Shown here piece by piece: positions 63,086-64,000 of a stretch of 64,000 nt of DNA (position 1 is its first letter; each line of letters starts with the position of its first letter). The notes beneath the pieces are model-generated. The model was not told the origin of the DNA and ran no database searches. It was given only the letters and a program-made list of their open reading frames with translations. Position numbers and translations under genes: made by a program. The stretch comes from Flavobacterium okayamense (GTDB taxonomy: Bacteria > Bacteroidota > Bacteroidia > Flavobacteriales > Flavobacteriaceae): contig NZ_AP024749.1 of the NCBI RefSeq assembly GCF_019702945.1, positions 558,001 through 622,000 on the forward strand. Reading direction: 5' to 3'.

Positions 63086-64000
63086 TTAAACTATTTCAAC
63101 AATATTCTTAGATTCATCCAAAATATCATTAATTAATTTTGTTAGTTCTTCTGTAAAGTTACTCAATATTTGATTATCAATTCTTCCTTGTCCTTCAATT
63201 TGAAAAGGAAGAAATCCACATTTAAGATTTTTAAAGGATATTATTCCCGCTTCAATGCCTTCATTAGGTAATCCAAATTTATCTTGGTACATTAATGCGT
63301 AACAAAGCAGTTGAATTACTTTATCGTTCTTGATTTCGCTTGTTAAACCTTCGAAACCTGATGTTTTTAAATTACTTCCAATAACTTTACCGGTTTTGTA
63401 GTCTATAATTCGGATAATTCCATTTCTTTCTTCTATTCGGTCAACTTTACCAGCAATTTTAACAGGATAAGACAACGCTTCGTTTTGAAGAATACATTCT
63501 AAACTTGCTTCTGTTTGCAAAACTTTTATCGTCTCACCATTTTCAATTGAAGCCTTTTCCTGTTTCAAAAAATTAAAAATATTTCTTTTTGCTACTTCAA
63601 AAGCAATATAGTTTTTCCCTCTTGTAATATTACCTTCTTTATATGTTTCTTTGAATCTCTCTAAAACAACACTATTAATATTTTGAAACATCTCTTTGTT
63701 GATTTCTAAAGTCAATACGTGTCCTAAATAAGGTTCATATAGCTTTTCCAAAGAATCATGTATAATTGTTCCAAGAGTATTTACAGCAATATTTTCTTCA
63801 ACATCATCAGCTTCGTTTATTCTTAAAATTCGTTGAAAATAAAATTGCATGGGATTTCTAATATAACTTGTTAATGATGAAGGAGAAAAGCCTTTTTCTG
63901 TAGCAATTTCTTTTAAACGCAAAAGTAAACTCTCAGTTTTTTGAATTTCCATTCTATCGTATGACTTCTGAGGTAAAACCGCATTATAACTTAATGTTTC
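63086..64000 (-). CDS. AddB-like PD-(D/E)XK nuclease, C-terminal part (runs off the window)
   Basis: The frame stays open to the window edge, upstream of the ATG at 63952 (reading LPQKSYDRMEIQKTES), so this is the 3' part of a longer gene. The visible 305 residues are a RecB/AddB-type nuclease domain: FSPSSLTSYIRNPMQFYFQRILRI, the early GTIIHDSLEKLYEP, the catalytic GKVDRIEERNG then RIIDYKTGKVIG (Asp and Asp-x-Lys), and QLLCYALMYQ. Such domains process DNA ends for recombinational repair. In Flavobacteria related proteins are about 900 residues with a degenerate helicase-like N-terminus. An iron-sulfur Cys set is not seen. Confidence 0.88.
   Translation of the reverse strand, partial: ETLSYNAVLPQKSYDRMEIQKTESLLLRLKEIATEKGFSPSSLTSYIRNPMQFYFQRILRINEADDVEENIAVNTLGTIIHDSLEKLYEPYLGHVLTLEINKEMFQNINSVVLERFKETYKEGNITRGKNYIAFEVAKRNIFNFLKQEKASIENGETIKVLQTEASLECILQNEALSYPVKIAGKVDRIEERNGIIRIIDYKTGKVIGSNLKTSGFEGLTSEIKNDKVIQLLCYALMYQDKFGLPNEGIEAGIISFKNLKCGFLPFQIEGQGRIDNQILSNFTEELTKLINDILDESKNIVEIV

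Overview
The window is a typical chromosomal stretch of a member of the Flavobacteriaceae, most likely Flavobacterium or a close relative. The evidence is the strong A+T bias, the Bacteroidetes -7 promoter box (TAnnTTTG) in front of many genes, tRNA genes without an encoded CCA, and many secreted proteins that end in type IX secretion system (T9SS) sorting domains. Several genes begin with TTG. Most genes have recognisable core functions, and rho-independent terminators are plentiful.

Layout. Positions 1-4800 hold a structured repeat, rbfA with a LolC/E-type permease, a tRNA-Leu, and prs-rplY followed by pth. Positions 4824-31500 are a surface and secretion region on the minus strand. It encodes three paralogous reprolysin-like zinc metalloproteases, an M43 metalloprotease, a beta-propeller protein and a very large multidomain adhesin-like protein. 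Three of the six end in the type A sorting domain. The other three share a C-terminal module of about 520 residues and a type C-like tail. This region is interrupted by a plus-strand operon of ribF and two tandem homologues of vitamin K-dependent gamma-carboxylase, and by an M20 dipeptidase gene.

Positions 31600-47000 are mainly housekeeping: recX, thiL, glycyl-tRNA synthetase, a ComF-type phosphoribosyltransferase, an Ig-like lipoprotein, a nitrilase-family omega-amidase, the sdhCAB operon, a large beta-propeller protein and aminopeptidase P. Positions 47000-56400 carry tandem tRNA-Asn genes, rseP, a T9SS-exported M1 aminopeptidase, serS, a TPR protein, a DUF4286 protein, rsmA and mgtE.

Positions 56500-60400 are the accessory part. 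They contain a putative lipoprotein zincin gene broken by one in-frame TGA, a small lipoprotein gene, a short G+C-richer non-coding remnant and a three-gene cassette of unknown envelope proteins. The window closes with an aldo/keto reductase and alpha/beta hydrolase pair, an MscS channel and the 3' part of an AddB-like PD-(D/E)XK nuclease that runs off the edge.

The most interesting points are the tandem gamma-carboxylase homologues, which keep the residues I recognise as catalytic; the shuffled type C module; a dispersed 26-nt hairpin whose two copies show compensatory stem changes; apparently leaderless rbfA, glyS and perhaps pth; and a terminator that overlaps the rseP promoter. I saw no CRISPR array, insertion sequence or prophage.
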